From Spirochaetaceae bacterium (GTDB lineage Bacteria; Spirochaetota; Spirochaetia; DSM-27196; SKKC01): a DNA stretch of 16,504 nucleotides. Under the pieces are notes generated by a model that saw only the letters and a list, made by a program, of their open reading frames with translations, was not told where the DNA came from and ran no database searches. Positions 7,373 to 15,132 of this stretch are shown piece by piece; the first letter of the stretch is position 1; every line of letters begins with the position of its first letter. The position numbers and the translations under genes were made by a program. The stretch lies in NCBI GenBank assembly GCA_003552745.1, contig PUOG01000055.1:1-16504 (forward strand), read 5' to 3'.

Positions 7373-8581
7373 ATGCACGTGTACCCACGCGATTTTCTCG
7401 AACGTATACCGAAGACCGATTTGCACGTTCACCTCGACGGCAGTCTGCGTCTCGGAACCTTGATCGATCTGGCGAAAGAACACGCGGTCGAGCTTCCGAG
7501 CTTCACTGAGTCAGGTCTGATCGAGACCGTCTTCAAGAGATCGTACGCGAATCTCGACGAATATCTCGCCGGCTTCCAGTGGACAACGGCTGTGCTCCAG
7601 ACCGCCGAGGCGCTCGAAAGGGTGGCATATGAGCTTGCGTTGGATAATGTCGCCGAAGGCGTTCGATACCTCGAAGTCCGTTTCGCTCCCCAACTCCATG
7701 TTTCGCGCGAACTCTCCTTCGAAGAAGTAATGAAGGCGGTCGACCGCGGATTGCGCCGCGCCCGTACCGAGGTCAACGCCGACTTGAGCGGCGGACTCCC
7801 GCCGTTCGAGTACGGGATCATCGTCTGTGCGATGCGCTATTTCACCGAGCACTTCTCCAACTACTACGCCGACCTCGTACGGGTCCTGAAGTTCAGCACG
7901 TTACGAGAAGTGATCCAGAGAGCGAGTCTCGAGCTCGCCAAGGCCACCGTCGAGCTGAAGAACGAAAGCGATGTGCAGGTCGTCGGATTCGACCTTGCAG
8001 GAAGCGAGCGCGGCAACCCGGCCGGAGCGCATCGGGACGCGTACGCCTATGCCCACAGTCACTTTCTCCGCAAGACGGTGCATGCCGGGGAGGCGTACGG
8101 TCCCGAATCGATCTTCCAGGCGATAACGAAACTGCATGCCGACCGAATCGGCCACGGCTTGCGGTTATTTGCCGCGGACATGATCGAAAACGATGAGATA
8201 ACCGATCGCGAACGTTACTGTGAAGAGCTCGCCGACTACATTGCCGAGAACCGCACCACTATCGAAGTCTGCCTGACCAGCAACCTGCAGACTTCGCCCG
8301 ACATTCCCGACGTCGCATCGCACTCACTCGCCAAGATGCTCGACTATCGCCTTTCGGTGACTCTTTGCACCGATAATCGACTTGTCAGCCACACGTCGAT
8401 GAGCGACGAGATCGAGCTCGCTACCCGAAACATCGATATCACGCCGAAACAGTTGAAAAACATGATCATCTACGGCTTCAAGCGCTCCTTCTACTACGGC
8501 CCGTACTCGAAAAAGCGCGACTATGTGCGCAAGATCATCGACTACTACGAGAAGGTTGCAGCCGAATACGGATTCGAGTAG
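7373..8581 (+). CDS. add: Adenosine deaminase (amidohydrolase superfamily)
   Basis: This enzyme hydrolyses adenosine or deoxyadenosine to inosine or deoxyinosine plus ammonia in purine salvage. The zinc-dependent amidohydrolase motifs are all present in the 402-residue product: HVHLDGS with H18 and H20, DLAGSE (207-212), HAGE with H237 and the catalytic E240, DRIGHG with H261, and CTDN with the zinc-ligand D334. The residue after D334 is Asn rather than the second Asp of mammalian ADA; TDN-RL versions occur in adenosine deaminases of other bacteria such as actinobacteria. The region at about 135-200 is longer than in classical ADA. A related substrate, such as a modified adenosine, cannot be excluded. 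It has its own promoter, and the -35 overlaps the murD end. It converges on femX with 13 bases between the stop codons. Confidence 0.88.
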   Translation: MHVYPRDFLERIPKTDLHVHLDGSLRLGTLIDLAKEHAVELPSFTESGLIETVFKRSYANLDEYLAGFQWTTAVLQTAEALERVAYELALDNVAEGVRYLEVRFAPQLHVSRELSFEEVMKAVDRGLRRARTEVNADLSGGLPPFEYGIIVCAMRYFTEHFSNYYADLVRVLKFSTLREVIQRASLELAKATVELKNESDVQVVGFDLAGSERGNPAGAHRDAYAYAHSHFLRKTVHAGEAYGPESIFQAITKLHADRIGHGLRLFAADMIENDEITDRERYCEELADYIAENRTTIEVCLTSNLQTSPDIPDVASHSLAKMLDYRLSVTLCTDNRLVSHTSMSDEIELATRNIDITPKQLKNMIIYGFKRSFYYGPYSKKRDYVRKIIDYYEKVAAEYGFE

Positions 8582-8590
8582 CGGATGACC

Positions 8591-8613
8591 ACGGCTAACG
8601 CTTCTTGAGCCGT
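8591..8613. terminator. Small inverted repeat between convergent add and femX
   Basis: ACGGCT (8591-8596) and AGCCGT (8608-8613) are perfect 6-base complements with an 11-base loop, at the junction where the two transcription units meet. On the plus strand TTTG overlaps and follows the second arm; on the minus strand no T-run follows. It is a possible weak bidirectional terminator and could also be chance. Confidence 0.25.
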
Positions 8614-9629
8614 TTGTAGTAGTAGTTACGGGCACGCTCGGCAGCGCGAAACGTACGCCCGGTCAGCGGGCGCAGCAGGCGGTCGAAGGTTCCACAGTAG
8701 TTGACGATCTGTCCCCCGAACCCGGTTTTGAACCGATAGAGACCGTGCATCGGATGACTCGTGTCTTCGGCGGGAGGAATTCCGAACATGTCATAGCACG
8801 TGCAATCCGCCTCCATCGCTCGCCTCATCGCACGCCATTGGAGCGCGTATGCCGGCATGAGATTGCGCTTGAGCTCCTCACTGGCCCCGAAAACGTAGGT
8901 CGCTCGCGTTCCTACTCGCGCTGTGATAATGCCGGCGAGCAGATCGCCCTCGTGCTCGGCGAGCAGGAGTTCCATGGTGGGCTGACCCGAATCCGATCCC
9001 GGGTACCAATCGTGGATCAGGAAGTCACGATAGTACTCGGCACGATGTATCGCGATACGGTCACGAACGGCCGTCCGCTCATACATCCGGTACCACAACT
9101 CGAAATCGTCGCGAAGCTCGTTCGGCGAGCTTACACGAACCGATACGCCACGCTTTGCCGCGAGTCGCACGTTATAGCGCCACTTCGATTTCATCTGTCC
9201 GAGAACGGAATCTTCGCCCTTCGTCAGGTCGATGAGAACGGTAGTCGGAGGTTGGACCTCCACCGCACCGCGGACGATTCCGAAGCTTCGCAGTCGCCCG
9301 TGGTCGATCGGGGTCGTCCACCGCGGATCGAGTCGCAGCACGGCAACGCCCGCCGGCAACTGCGCTTCAACCGCCTCCGCAATCTCGAGGAGCTGCGCCT
9401 CCCCCTGCGGCAGCCGCTCATCCGGGCCGTGAGGCAGGTACGCCAATCGAACCCCGCCCCGGAATCGGCGAACCAATGTGAGCAGCGTACAATCGCCCGC
9501 GCTTGTGCGAAACGCGTACGGCTGCCATCCGTAGCGCTCCTTCAGGCGTGCCCAGAAGGCGCTCTGCAGCAGGTTGTCCCCCGAATCGAGCTCCTCACAC
9601 GGTATCGAATTCAACGTTGCGAAGCTCAT
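8595..9629 (-). CDS. FemX/FemAB-family peptidoglycan bridge aminoacyltransferase
   Basis: Fem ligases transfer an amino acid from aminoacyl-tRNA to the side chain of the third residue in lipid II or the UDP-MurNAc-peptide, building the interpeptide bridge. The 344-residue product carries the family's tandem GNAT-like layout. LLQSAFWARLKERYGWQP (20-37) comes first, then LGQMKSKWRYNVRLAAKRGV (143-162), YVFGASEELKRNLMPAYALQW (245-265), CYDMFGIP (278-285) and LYRFKTGFGGQIVNYCGTFD (297-316). The basic tail ends KRLKKR, which could help membrane contact. It starts 16 bases after the metG stop on the same strand, so it is probably transcribed with metG. A charging enzyme beside a tRNA-dependent transferase is suggestive, but bridge residues are normally Gly, Ala or Ser, not Met. 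The transferred residue cannot be read from sequence; glycine is likely if the organism has spirochaete-type peptidoglycan. Confidence 0.88.
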   Translation of the reverse strand: MSFATLNSIPCEELDSGDNLLQSAFWARLKERYGWQPYAFRTSAGDCTLLTLVRRFRGGVRLAYLPHGPDERLPQGEAQLLEIAEAVEAQLPAGVAVLRLDPRWTTPIDHGRLRSFGIVRGAVEVQPPTTVLIDLTKGEDSVLGQMKSKWRYNVRLAAKRGVSVRVSSPNELRDDFELWYRMYERTAVRDRIAIHRAEYYRDFLIHDWYPGSDSGQPTMELLLAEHEGDLLAGIITARVGTRATYVFGASEELKRNLMPAYALQWRAMRRAMEADCTCYDMFGIPPAEDTSHPMHGLYRFKTGFGGQIVNYCGTFDRLLRPLTGRTFRAAERARNYYYKRLKKR

Positions 9630-9645
9630 CTGTCGCCAATCGCGT

Positions 9646-11808
9646 TCAGCCTACCGTTCCGTCGGTCACGCGTTCAACTTTCAACTGCCTACCGTTCACA
9701 ACGAGCGCGCTCTCGCCGACGGTTACCACACCTGCCTTTGTGTGAATCGGGTACTCGAAAAAGGTCTCCGCGCTGATACGCTTCGGTCGCCTCTCCGGCG
9801 CCGTCACACCCTCCGGAGCGATAACGCTGCCCGGCTCGACTCCGTCGACGAAAATCACCTCAACATCCGAGCCATCATCGTTTTGCGCGGCCAGCAGCAT
9901 TCCCTGGCTCTTCTCGCCCCGTAACTTGGCAGGTTTGAGATTGTCGACGAGGACTACGGTTCGCCCTTGAAGGTCAGCGGGATCGTAGTGACCGACAAGC
10001 CCGCTGACAATCTGGCGCTCGGCTCCAGACCCGTCGTCGACTTTCTCGACGTAGAGGCGATCCGCTTCCGGATGCTGCGACACTTCGGTAACCCTCGCTG
10101 CGATCAGCCGGACATTGGTCACGAACTGCGCCTCCGGACGGTCGGCTTCCTGCCGCTCAGCCTGCGTTCCACTGAATCGCTCCCGCAACGACACGATCTG
10201 TTCGTCCTCGAGCCGTTTGAACAGTACGCTCGGCTTCTTGATGCGCTCGACACCTTCGCGGCGGCCGAGAAGGTCCCAGCAAAGCCGTTCGACGCCCAGC
10301 AGTTTCGCGATTCGGTCGCCGGTCTCCGGAATAAAGGGGTGAACGAGAACAGCAAGATCACGGACGAGGTAGACGAGATCGGCGATGAGTGCGCCGGCAG
10401 CACTCGGATCCGATTCGCGCGTCCGCCACGGCTCACCCGACTGGAAATGCCGATTTCCGAGCGAGCTGAGCGCGAAGATCTTGCGAAACGCCTGACGCAA
10501 TTGTGCCCATTCAAGGTGCTCGGTTACCTCGTCTTCCAGCCTCTTGACCTCCGCGTTGAACTGCGGGTCGGCGCCGGCACCTTCAGGAAGTACGCCGTCG
10601 TAGTAACGGCTGACGAACGTGAGGGTGCGATTGACGAGATTCGCAAGGTTTCCGATAAGCTGCCCGTTTGTCTGCTCCTGGAAATCATCCCATGTGAACA
10701 CCGCATCGCTCGTCTCCGGTCGATTGTAGAAGATGTAGAAGCGCCACACATCGGCTGGGATACCGGTATCCTGCGCGTCGTTGCCGAATACGCCGACACC
10801 CTGACTCTTGGAGAACTTCCCGCTCTCGTAGTTAAGGTACTCGGTCGAGCTCATATGATGGAGCAACGTCCAGCGCTCGCCCGTACCGAGCAGCGAACTC
10901 GGGAAAATCACGGTATGAAACGGAATATTGTCCTTGCCGATGAACTGGAAGAGCTCGACGTTGTCCGGATCGCGCCACCAGCTCTCCCACTCGTCGGTGT
11001 GGTTGGCGGTGATCGAGATATAGCCGATCGGTGCGTCGAACCAGACATAAAACACCTTGTCGCGAAAATCCTCGAGCGGTACGGGGATTCCCCACTGGAG
11101 GTCGCGTGTAATGCTCCGTTCACGAAGCCCATCGCGTATCCATCCTTGCGTCATTTGCAGCGCGTTGTACGCCCAGCGACCGCGTTTACTCGCCCCATCC
11201 ATCCACTCCTGCAACTTGGGGAGTATTGCAGGCAGATTGATGTAAAGATGGCGCGTTTTCCGAAGCACCGGGGCAGAATTATCAACGGCGCTGCGCGGTT
11301 CGATTAGATCCGCCGGATCGAGCACCTTACCACAGCTCTCACACTGGTCGCCCCGCGCTTCGTTATACCCGCAGTGCGGGCAGGTGCCGCGCACGTAACG
11401 GTCGGCAAGAAACATCTTGCTTTCTTCCGAGTAGAGCTGCTCTATCTCGTGCTCGTTGATATAGCCGTTCTCATATAGCTTCAGGAAGATGTGCTGCACG
11501 ATCTCCGTCTGCGCCTGTGTCGAAGTGCGACCGAATCGGTCGAAGGCGATATGAAACCAGTCATAGATGTTCTTGTGTATCTCGTAATAGCGGGTGCAAA
11601 GCTCTTTCGGAGTGATCCCCTCCTCGCGTGCACGGGTCTCGGTAGCGGTGCCGTACTCATCCGTCCCGCAGATATAGAGCGTCTCATAGCCGGCGAGTCG
11701 GCAGTAACGAGCAAATACATCCGCGGACAGCACCTGAATCAAATTCCCGAGGTGCGGAATATTGTTCACGTACGGGAGGGCGGAGGTCACGAGTCGACGT
11801 TTCTTCAT
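9646..11808 (-). CDS. metG: Methionyl-tRNA synthetase with C-terminal tRNA-binding domain
   Basis: This enzyme charges tRNA-Met with methionine in the cytoplasm. The 720-residue class I synthetase shows YVNNIPHLGNL (13-23, the HIGH-type motif), a CxxC...CxxC zinc knuckle (C143, C146, C156, C159), WFDAPIGY (256-263), KFSKS (331-335, the KMSKS motif) and an anticodon-binding helical region (about 380-510). An EMAPII/Trbp111-like tRNA-binding OB domain follows at about 562-665 (SQHPEADRLYVEKV, NLKPAKLRG, SQGM). About 55 further residues after VIAPEG form an unassigned extension. I choose ATG 11808 over the in-frame GTG at 11820, because the GTG falls inside the -10 box of the promoter found here. 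It is probably co-transcribed with femX downstream. Confidence 0.96.
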   Translation of the reverse strand: MKKRRLVTSALPYVNNIPHLGNLIQVLSADVFARYCRLAGYETLYICGTDEYGTATETRAREEGITPKELCTRYYEIHKNIYDWFHIAFDRFGRTSTQAQTEIVQHIFLKLYENGYINEHEIEQLYSEESKMFLADRYVRGTCPHCGYNEARGDQCESCGKVLDPADLIEPRSAVDNSAPVLRKTRHLYINLPAILPKLQEWMDGASKRGRWAYNALQMTQGWIRDGLRERSITRDLQWGIPVPLEDFRDKVFYVWFDAPIGYISITANHTDEWESWWRDPDNVELFQFIGKDNIPFHTVIFPSSLLGTGERWTLLHHMSSTEYLNYESGKFSKSQGVGVFGNDAQDTGIPADVWRFYIFYNRPETSDAVFTWDDFQEQTNGQLIGNLANLVNRTLTFVSRYYDGVLPEGAGADPQFNAEVKRLEDEVTEHLEWAQLRQAFRKIFALSSLGNRHFQSGEPWRTRESDPSAAGALIADLVYLVRDLAVLVHPFIPETGDRIAKLLGVERLCWDLLGRREGVERIKKPSVLFKRLEDEQIVSLRERFSGTQAERQEADRPEAQFVTNVRLIAARVTEVSQHPEADRLYVEKVDDGSGAERQIVSGLVGHYDPADLQGRTVVLVDNLKPAKLRGEKSQGMLLAAQNDDGSDVEVIFVDGVEPGSVIAPEGVTAPERRPKRISAETFFEYPIHTKAGVVTVGESALVVNGRQLKVERVTDGTVG

Positions 11809-11818
11809 TATGGTCGTC

Positions 11819-11848
11819 ACTGTAGCGATTGGCGCTTTTAGGCGTCAA
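11819..11848 (-). promoter_or_regulatory. Promoter of the metG-femX unit, near-leaderless
   Basis: On the minus strand TTGACG (11848-11843) is followed after 18 bases by TACAGT (11824-11819), then 10 bases to the ATG at 11808. The predicted transcription start is within a few bases of the ATG, and no Shine-Dalgarno site fits. This promoter is the main content of the 57-base gap between the methyltransferase and metG. Confidence 0.55.
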
Positions 11849-11856
11849 GCTGACGC
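11842..11856. repeat. 15-base inverted repeat over the metG -35 box
   Basis: GCGTCA-AGC-TGACGC is a perfect 6-base inverted repeat with a 3-base centre. It covers the metG -35 element and lies just past the methyltransferase stop codon. It could be an operator or a small hairpin at the methyltransferase mRNA end; no U-tract follows on the minus strand, so a Rho-independent terminator is unlikely. Confidence 0.4.
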
Positions 11857-11865
11857 GCCGGAGCG

Positions 11866-13578
11866 TTACCGGCGCCGATCGAATCGCGCGGCCGCGCTCT
11901 TCCTGAGTGCGGCTACGCTCTTCTGGTGCCGCGAGACCCTTTCTCTATCGCACAGGAATCGTTCGAGCAGCCGTTCGTACTCTCCCCGATAGCGCGGGTG
12001 AGCGAGCTTGCGCAGCAGTTGAAGCGACCGCCGCTCGAGCACCGGCACTTCCGAGCGAGTCGCGACGCCACGTTCGAGGAGTCCGAGCAAGACCTCGAGC
12101 TCCTCGACATTGTCGCGACACGCCGCGAAAGAAAGATCGCTCTCCAATCGTTTCAGTGTTTCGATCGGTAGCTGCTGGAGTGTCTCTACGCTCGCGTTCG
12201 TACGCACGGTTAGCCCGCGTTCGAAGAGCATCGTCACGTCTGATCCGGACTGAATGAGCGCATGTTCCGAACCGAACCGATCGACGACTCGTTCAGGGGC
12301 GAATGCGGCACGTGTAAGGGCGTTGATCCGCAGTGCGCGCGCCGCATGCGCTGCCCGCGCGGCGGGCGGCGACGCACTTCGAGTCGATACATCAACCGTA
12401 AACGCGATTTCGGAAGTGTGCACTTTACGATCGTTGCTCTGCCTTCCACCCCGAAACTGGACATAATCCCGGCTGCGGATGGTGACCTCCCCGCGACGGG
12501 CAAGCAGTTCGTACAGCTCCTCGAACGGAACGATTCCCTCGGTGTTGTAGCTGAGTACGATGACCCTCGCATCGATCGAATCGAGCAACTCCTCGAATGC
12601 GCGTACTGCGGTCGCCCGGGAACAGAACCGGCTTCGAGTCTCCGTCCAGTCGCCGCGGATACCAGCCTTTCGGAACAATGAACCGTCCATATGGCGGGTT
12701 CGATCGACTTCGGGCTTGTCCCAACGCGCAATGGTATTCAACATGAAGTAGTTGCTACCGTACTGATGCTGATTGTATGGGGGATCCAGATAGACGATGT
12801 CGGCGGGATGGTTGCTGCAAAACCGCACGGCATCGCACCGCGCAACCTCTGCTTCCGGCCCGTTACTCAGCGGCGGAACCTCCAGCTCGGCGCGAGCGAG
12901 GATACGCCCCAGCGCATCTTTCCCGTGACCGCCGAAGCCTTTGTGGAACGCCTTGAACACCCCCGAGGTATTCGCGTGTACCGACGCCTCGTAGAGCAAC
13001 GGTGCGAGCAGGAGCGACTTCGTCACGGCGTCCGGGTGCTGTCCCTCTTCGGTGTCGCAACGAAACCATTCTTCTATCGTATCGCGCACCGCGTCGATGA
13101 ATGCGGCGTTTTCCGCCGTGTAGAAGAGCCGCTCGGTGCGGTAGTCGGACGAGGCCGTCTCCCGCGGTGCGTAGTGCGTGGAGATGTATCCACGCGCCGT
13201 CCCATCCGCCGTCCCGACTTTTGCAGCGTCGAACGCATTCCCTCCGATGTCGTTCAGCTCGCCGATCGCCGCTTCCAGTCCACCGTAAGCGTGTAGAAGC
13301 GTGTCGGCTTCGGTCGGATCGGCGCACAGCGCCGCACGGTTGAGCACCGCCGCGTAGCGCTCGATATCCGCGGCCGCGACGCGGTAGCCCCGCCGGCGGC
13401 CGAGCCGTGCCACCGCTCCGCTACCGGCGAACGGGTCGACGAAGGTTGTAATCCCTCGCCCACGCTCGTGCTCGGCGAACAGTTCACGAAGGAAGCCGAG
13501 TAGCCGCCGTTTGTTGCCGATGTACGCGATCAACTGTCGAGTCAGGTACGGTGAGTCGAGTCGTTCTTGCTCTAGCAT
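11866..13578 (-). CDS. D12-class adenine-specific DNA methyltransferase with long C-terminal extension
   Basis: The enzyme should transfer a methyl group from S-adenosylmethionine to N6 of adenine in a specific DNA site. In the 570-residue product, motif X-like YIGNKRRLLGFL (19-30) precedes the SAM-binding motif I TFVDPFAGSGAVA (45-57) and the catalytic DPPYNQHQY (265-273, motif IV). This X-I-IV order fits the Dam/D12 group. The core ends near residue 400. About 170 helical, Arg-rich residues follow (ETLKRLESDL, LRKLAHPRYRGEYERLLERF) that I cannot assign. No restriction endonuclease or specificity subunit is adjacent, so it looks like an orphan methylase; the target site is unknown. I choose ATG 13578. 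An in-frame upstream ATG at 13614 would overlap the murE coding sequence, and the protein motifs do not need it. Confidence 0.85.
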   Translation of the reverse strand: MLEQERLDSPYLTRQLIAYIGNKRRLLGFLRELFAEHERGRGITTFVDPFAGSGAVARLGRRRGYRVAAADIERYAAVLNRAALCADPTEADTLLHAYGGLEAAIGELNDIGGNAFDAAKVGTADGTARGYISTHYAPRETASSDYRTERLFYTAENAAFIDAVRDTIEEWFRCDTEEGQHPDAVTKSLLLAPLLYEASVHANTSGVFKAFHKGFGGHGKDALGRILARAELEVPPLSNGPEAEVARCDAVRFCSNHPADIVYLDPPYNQHQYGSNYFMLNTIARWDKPEVDRTRHMDGSLFRKAGIRGDWTETRSRFCSRATAVRAFEELLDSIDARVIVLSYNTEGIVPFEELYELLARRGEVTIRSRDYVQFRGGRQSNDRKVHTSEIAFTVDVSTRSASPPAARAAHAARALRINALTRAAFAPERVVDRFGSEHALIQSGSDVTMLFERGLTVRTNASVETLQQLPIETLKRLESDLSFAACRDNVEELEVLLGLLERGVATRSEVPVLERRSLQLLRKLAHPRYRGEYERLLERFLCDRERVSRHQKSVAALRKSAAARFDRRR

Positions 13579-13595
13579 GGTCCGGTTGGTAGGAT
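13567..13595 (+). promoter_or_regulatory. Promoter of murE-ddl, leaderless
   Basis: TTGCTC (13567-13572), a 17-base spacer, then TAGGAT (13590-13595), each matching consensus at about 4 of 6 positions. The ATG at 13603 is 7 bases after the -10, and no Shine-Dalgarno site lies between. The -35 is inside the first codons of the divergent methyltransferase gene. Confidence 0.5.
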
Positions 13596-13596
13596 A
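13591..13596 (-). promoter_or_regulatory. Possible -10 box for the methyltransferase, overlapping the murE -10
   Basis: Minus-strand TATCCT (13596-13591) matches the -10 consensus at 4 of 6 positions and lies 12 bases before the ATG at 13578. No good -35 is visible 16-18 bases upstream. The box occupies almost the same bases as the murE -10 on the other strand. Confidence 0.3.
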
Positions 13597-13602
13597 CCCG
13601 GC

Positions 13603-15132
13603 ATGGCCGCGCATACGCTATCCACCCTGCTCGACGGATTGAAGCAGCTCAAGGTACAGGGTGACACGGACATCGCGATCGGCGGCGTCCGCTACGATTC
13701 CCGAGAAGTGCGTGAAGGCGATCTCTTCTTCGCGATTCCGGGAGAACACACCGACGGGCACCGATACATTGCGGAAGCGCTCGACGCCGGTGCATCGGCG
13801 ATCGTGCATCAACGCCGCGTCCCCGAATCGAAGAGCTCGGCCGCCGTGTTCGTCCAGACTCCATCGGTCCGACGCGCTCTGAGTATCGCCGCGGCCTCCT
13901 TTTACGACCATCCGTCGCGTGAGTTGTGCTGTATCGGTATCACGGGAACCGACGGAAAGAGCACTACCGCCTACCTGCTCTATCAGCTTCTCGCCGCTCT
14001 CGGACTCCGGGCCGGGCTGCTCAGTACCGTACTCGTCGATACCGGAACCGGCACCCGCGCGAATCCGTTTCGTCAGTCTACCCCGGAGGCACCGGAGGTA
14101 CATCAACTTCTATCCGAAATGAGATCGAGCGGCTTGAACTATGCGGTCGTCGAGGCGACATCGCACGGATTGTCGGAGAAGACGGAACGACTCGCTGATG
14201 TCTGGTGGCGGGGCGCGGTCATGACGAATGTGAGCCACGAACACCTGGAGTTTCACGGATCGTTCGAGCGCTACCGTAGCGACAAGACGCGCCTGTTCGC
14301 CGCTCTCGACCGCGAGCTTTCGGGCGCACCGTTCGGTGAATTCGCGGTAATAAACTCCGACGACCCGAGCGCGGACGTGTTCCGCGAGGCAACGAGCCGG
14401 CGACTCTACACCTACAGCGCCACCGGTCGTCCGGCGGATGTAAGGGCTGTCGATGTCGACATCGCTGTCGATTCAGCGCAATTCAAAATCGAGGTCGAAG
14501 GAGCGCGATATGACGCACAGCTCGAACTCCCGGGGGGGTTCAACATCGCGAACTCCCTCGCAGCACTTATCGGAGCAAAGGCCGCCACTCACAGTGCGTG
14601 GGCGCCCGTAATCGAGAAGCTTCCATCACTTCGTCCACTGAAAGGACGGATGGAACGGGTGGATGAAGGACAAAGCTTCTCAGTCATCGTCGACTTCGCT
14701 CATACGCCCGGCAGCTTCGAGCAGGTACTTCCACAGGTTCGTGACCTCACCGGCGGACGTCTGATCGTCGTATTCGGATCGGCGGGTGAGCGCGACCGCC
14801 GGAAGCGCAAACTGCAGGGGCGCGTCGCCGACCGATATGCGGACGTCATAATCCTCGCGGACGAAGACCCTCGAGGGGAAAAGCCGCAACGTATACTCGA
14901 GGAAATCGCGGTTGGTTGTCGGCGGCATCGTCGAGAACACGACCTGTTTCTCGTTCCGGACCGCCGCGAAGCTATTCGACGTGCGCTGCGCCTGGCCACG
15001 GTTGGAGATACGGTGCTGCTTCTCGGGAAAGGCCACGAGTCGAGCATTCTCTACAACGATCGTGCAGTCGACTGGAACGAACTTACGATCACCCGGGAGC
15101 TCCTCAACGATATGGGGTATCGAAATGGATGA
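13603..15132 (+). CDS. murE: UDP-N-acetylmuramyl-tripeptide synthetase
   Basis: MurE adds the third residue (a diamino acid) to UDP-MurNAc-L-Ala-D-Glu with ATP in the cytoplasm. The 509-residue product has the N-terminal UDP-binding part with YDSREVREGDLFFAIPG (31-47), the ATP loop GITGTDGKSTT (112-122), STPEAPE (159-165), EATSHGL (184-190), TNVSHEHLEFHGS (208-220), a DKTRLF segment with the probable carbamylated Lys228, and a C-terminal domain with DFAHTPGS (364-371) and LLLGKGHE (472-479). The substrate motif that reads DNPR in diaminopimelate-adding enzymes is EDPRGE here (421-426). That is closer to the DDPRGE of Thermotoga MurE, which uses lysine. The substrate is therefore probably L-ornithine or L-lysine, with ornithine favoured if this is a spirochaete. 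The gene overlaps ddl by 8 bases and diverges from the methyltransferase, with 24 bases between start codons. Confidence 0.95.
   Translation: MAAHTLSTLLDGLKQLKVQGDTDIAIGGVRYDSREVREGDLFFAIPGEHTDGHRYIAEALDAGASAIVHQRRVPESKSSAAVFVQTPSVRRALSIAAASFYDHPSRELCCIGITGTDGKSTTAYLLYQLLAALGLRAGLLSTVLVDTGTGTRANPFRQSTPEAPEVHQLLSEMRSSGLNYAVVEATSHGLSEKTERLADVWWRGAVMTNVSHEHLEFHGSFERYRSDKTRLFAALDRELSGAPFGEFAVINSDDPSADVFREATSRRLYTYSATGRPADVRAVDVDIAVDSAQFKIEVEGARYDAQLELPGGFNIANSLAALIGAKAATHSAWAPVIEKLPSLRPLKGRMERVDEGQSFSVIVDFAHTPGSFEQVLPQVRDLTGGRLIVVFGSAGERDRRKRKLQGRVADRYADVIILADEDPRGEKPQRILEEIAVGCRRHRREHDLFLVPDRREAIRRALRLATVGDTVLLLGKGHESSILYNDRAVDWNELTITRELLNDMGYRNG
15114..15117 (+). promoter_or_regulatory. Ribosome binding site for ddl inside murE
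   Basis: GGGG is 7 bases before the ATG at 15125 and supports that start over the longer open frame reaching back to 14912, which would run through murE. Confidence 0.45.

Noticed and set aside
8745..9776. 343-codon open frame on the plus strand
   Set aside because: It runs antisense through femX and into metG. Its translation is Arg-rich and shows no motif, while the minus-strand frames match known families throughout.
9967..11307. 446-codon open frame on the plus strand
   Set aside because: It is antisense to metG, whose zinc knuckle and KMSKS motif fall in the same bases. Long antisense frames are expected in GC-rich coding DNA.
11809..11820. GTG start for metG at 11820
   Set aside because: The GTG overlaps the predicted -10 box and adds only four residues before a typical MetG start.
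14912..15124. N-terminal extension of ddl to 14912
   Set aside because: It lies wholly inside murE in another frame. ATG 15125 gives a normal Ddl N terminus with a Shine-Dalgarno-like site.
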